From Saksenaea vasiformis B4078 (taxonomy: Eukaryota; Mucoromycota; Mucoromycetes; Mucorales; Saksenaeaceae): a stretch of DNA of 55,728 nucleotides. The position numbers were made by a program, and so were the translations under genes. The stretch spans positions 1-55,728 of the forward strand of contig JNDT01001786.1 of NCBI GenBank assembly GCA_000697055.1. The letters are read 5' to 3'. This document shows positions 53,676-55,728 of the stretch, one piece after another. Under the pieces are notes generated by a model. The model worked only from the letters and a program-made list of their open reading frames with translations. It was not told the origin of the DNA and searched no databases. Positions within the stretch are counted from its first letter, which is position 1, and each line of letters starts with the position of its first letter.

Positions 53676-55728
53676 TTAATCCTCTGCACCCAATCTGCGG
53701 TGAGATGTATACACCCTTGTGGTGAACTTTCTAATTTCTTCGTCTGCTGCCCATGCATCCATTCCCTTACTATACGCCTCAATGTATCTCATGCAACTTT
53801 TAAAATATTTTCGTATTTTTCGTGGTGTTTCGCCTGGGGGGGCAAGCATTATCAAATGCATCAGGTAGCCGCTTCTTGAGACGTTCAAAAGAATAATCGC
53901 AAGTTGACGGCACGTCGCGCCTCACATCTGCCCAGTACCGCTCTATCCAATTGCATTTGCAATGATATTTAGGATACAAATCAAACAGCAAACTGCGTTT
54001 CAGCAGCGTCTCTTGCAAAGCGGATCTTTGATACTTGAAGTCGTCTTGGGCAGCCAAGCAATGCTGTGCGCAACATTCGGCATCGTCGCCGTTATTCTCG
54101 CTATTCTCGCAACGTAGTCTCCATTTTTTCCCCTCTCTACCGGGAGAACGATCGAGATCGTGCCAAAGTCCTCACTCTTCTAAGATCTTCTTCACTCCTT
54201 TGAACTCCTCCCATCGTTTCATGGACCCGTTTCTTCGCCTCTTCTCCTTGGTTTCATAAAATGTCTGGTTCTTCCATCGTTGCTCCTCCTGGTGGTAATA
54301 ACGTGTGTTCTTGAAACGGTACTTATCCTTTTAGGAATCATATGCTTTTGGGGCAAGTGTCATGCGGGAAGCTACTAAAGCATCATCTGCAAAAGTAGCG
54401 TGGTTGCAAGACTGATCGAATATAAAGACACCCATACAATTGGGATGCAAAGCCTTGAAAAGTGGGATTGCTTGCTCTTCCAACTGTTTCTGTAGATCCT
54501 TATAAGTCCAGTAGCCATCTCGTCTACTTCCAGGATAAAAAAGTGTCCGGGATACCATATCTCCGAGGCGCATAGTGCCGTGACAGGGGCACTGGAACTC
54601 ACTGACCATAACTGAAAGTCCAGGACCTTTTCCTCTGACTTGTGATTCGCCAGTGAGGAACCACCCTTTATCTTTACCATCATTGGCGTAAAAGATCGAC
54701 ACATCGTGGGTGACAACAACCAGTTTTTTGTGATTGCCTTCCAATGAAGGCTCAATGACTTCGTCTAAATTTTCACCTGTATAGTCCTCCATATACTTCG
54801 AACGCTGCATCATTCTCTTTGCCCATTCTTGTCGATACTGCACGACATCCGTTCTCTCATGTCCATCGAAATATACGCCTTTGGTATTTTTACAAAACTT
54901 AGATCCCCATTCTGGCATGTGCGAACGGATTGTACCCAGAGAAATATTTCCTTTAGTCCCAATGATAGATTGCATGAGTTCGTTTTCGATGTAAGCCTTT
55001 AGTTCTCTCAAACCTCTATCCATTGTTTTTCTCTCCTTCAACCAATCAATACATTTCTCTCTCGCGTCTTCAAGGGAAAGTGCTGACAATCTTTTGGAGT
55101 GTTTCCCTTGCATTGATTCAGATATGACGCCGGTCAGTACATAGGCGGATGTCCAGAAGTTTTGTAGATATGAGATTGTTTTCCGAATCAAAAGATGACG
55201 AATAAATATGCAACGTTTGAGCGGCCGCCGATGCTCTAAGAAATATGATTGATTAAAATGATCGCCGCTGTACGATAGTATAAACGCTTCTAAAGAGGAC
55301 GCACTCGTTTTATTTAGAAGGGGTCGTTTGAAAGAAATGACGTGTGATGTGCGAACATGCAGCATTTACTAAGCTTTCGGACGTTCCGATGAGACACGAC
55401 CATCCTCCATATTCTCCAGCCCATCTTCTAACTGCTCGACTTCGATATGAATTTTCTGTGGCTACATTTCCTTGTAAAAGAAGTTGGCTGCCTCTTTTGA
55501 TGCTTTGCCTTTGTTCCAGTTGTGCAGTAGCATATTTTGAAAGTACAGTTTGGCAGCATAGTAGCGCATTGCATGAGATTTGTCAATAGGGTCGGAAGGA
55601 TTACCAAAGTCTGCTACTACTTCGTGTATGTCTTCCATTAAACCTTTCGAAAATTCTTTGTCGCGGTAATCCGATGACGGACCTTGCTCTTCCTCTTCCT
55701 CTTCGTCAGCGTTGTCTTCGATTGCACC
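53676..55728 (-). pseudogene. Tc1/IS630-like fungal DDE transposase, decayed, runs off window
   Basis: One frame runs from the window end to about 53834. The N-terminal part reads MRYYAAKLYFQNMLLHNW and KGKASKEAANFFYKEM, then a TAG. Repeat R2 copy C follows, then GKHSKRLSALSLEDAREKC. The catalytic core shows VVVTHDVSIFYANDG (first Asp; Val follows where this family usually has Glu), GYWTYKDLQKQLEEQAIPLF, FIFDQSCNHATFADDALVA (second Asp) and YPKYHCKCNWIERYWADVRR (Glu). It is broken by TAA at 54331-54333, by TGA at 54172-54174 (EE-stop-GLW, probably CGA to TGA), and by a one-base slip in a G7 run near 53834. The last frame ends YTSHRRLG. Its relatives are widespread in fungi. Inactive. Confidence 0.8.
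55205..55405 (+). repeat. R2 repeat, copy C, inside the transposase pseudogene
   Basis: Shares ATCGCCGCTGTACGATAG, CTTCTAAAGAGGACGCACTC and GCAGCATTTACTAAGCTTTCGG with copies A and B. On the minus strand it separates the N-terminal helix region of the transposase from its catalytic part and introduces stops. It is either a nested MITE or a divergent intron of the element. Confidence 0.6.

Overview
The window is nuclear DNA of a fungus. Genes carry many 41-66 nt GT-AG introns. Recognisable genes include RPS16, RRP9, FIG4, a GTPBP1-type GTPase, an acid-sphingomyelinase-like phosphodiesterase, an OPT transporter and a LOG enzyme. Fanzor and MULE relics and a fungal Tc1/IS630-like transposase point to an early-diverging fungus; Mucoromycota (Mucorales-like) is my best guess, an inference rather than a proof. 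About half of the window is transposon debris and dispersed repeats. No tRNA or rRNA gene was recognised.

Layout. 1-12 kb is a repeat-rich arm: a dispersed repeat (566-1356), a broken zinc-finger gene (2505-3317), a frameshifted MULE transposase (4104-5990, minus), a decayed Fanzor RNA-guided nuclease (7994-9183, minus) cut by a 745-bp mariner-type element (9186-9930), and a 600-bp GT-rich minisatellite (11398-12013). 12-34 kb is the gene-rich core: a two-finger C2H2 protein, RRP9 (U3 snoRNP), an acid sphingomyelinase-like enzyme, a mucin-like membrane protein (minus), an 11-exon OPT transporter, RPS16 and a 12-exon FIG4. 34-39.5 kb is again repeats and relics. 39.5-43 kb holds a C2H2 regulator convergent with the 11-exon GTPase. 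43-46 kb is repeat-rich. 45.8-47.4 kb holds a LOG enzyme and a small membrane protein in tandem on the minus strand. 50.5-51 kb holds a small secreted protein. The last 3.5 kb holds relics of a Tc1-like and a second DDE transposase.

The core genes are unrelated housekeeping and membrane-lipid functions: ribosome biogenesis and translation (RRP9, RPS16, GTPBP1-type), phosphoinositide and sphingolipid turnover (FIG4, ASM-like), and transport (OPT). I see no operon-like logic.

The most unusual item is the Fanzor relic. It keeps its RuvC aspartates, the alternative glutamate position, the zinc finger, a 48-nt intron and hairpins at the 3' end that could belong to a guide-RNA scaffold, but it has an in-frame stop and has lost its N-terminal half at a transposon insertion. 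Other notable items are a repeat family with a common head and exchangeable tandem-repeat tails, microexons of 12 and 15 nt, and two GC-AG introns. Exon coordinates were assembled by hand from splice signals, reading phase and family resemblance.
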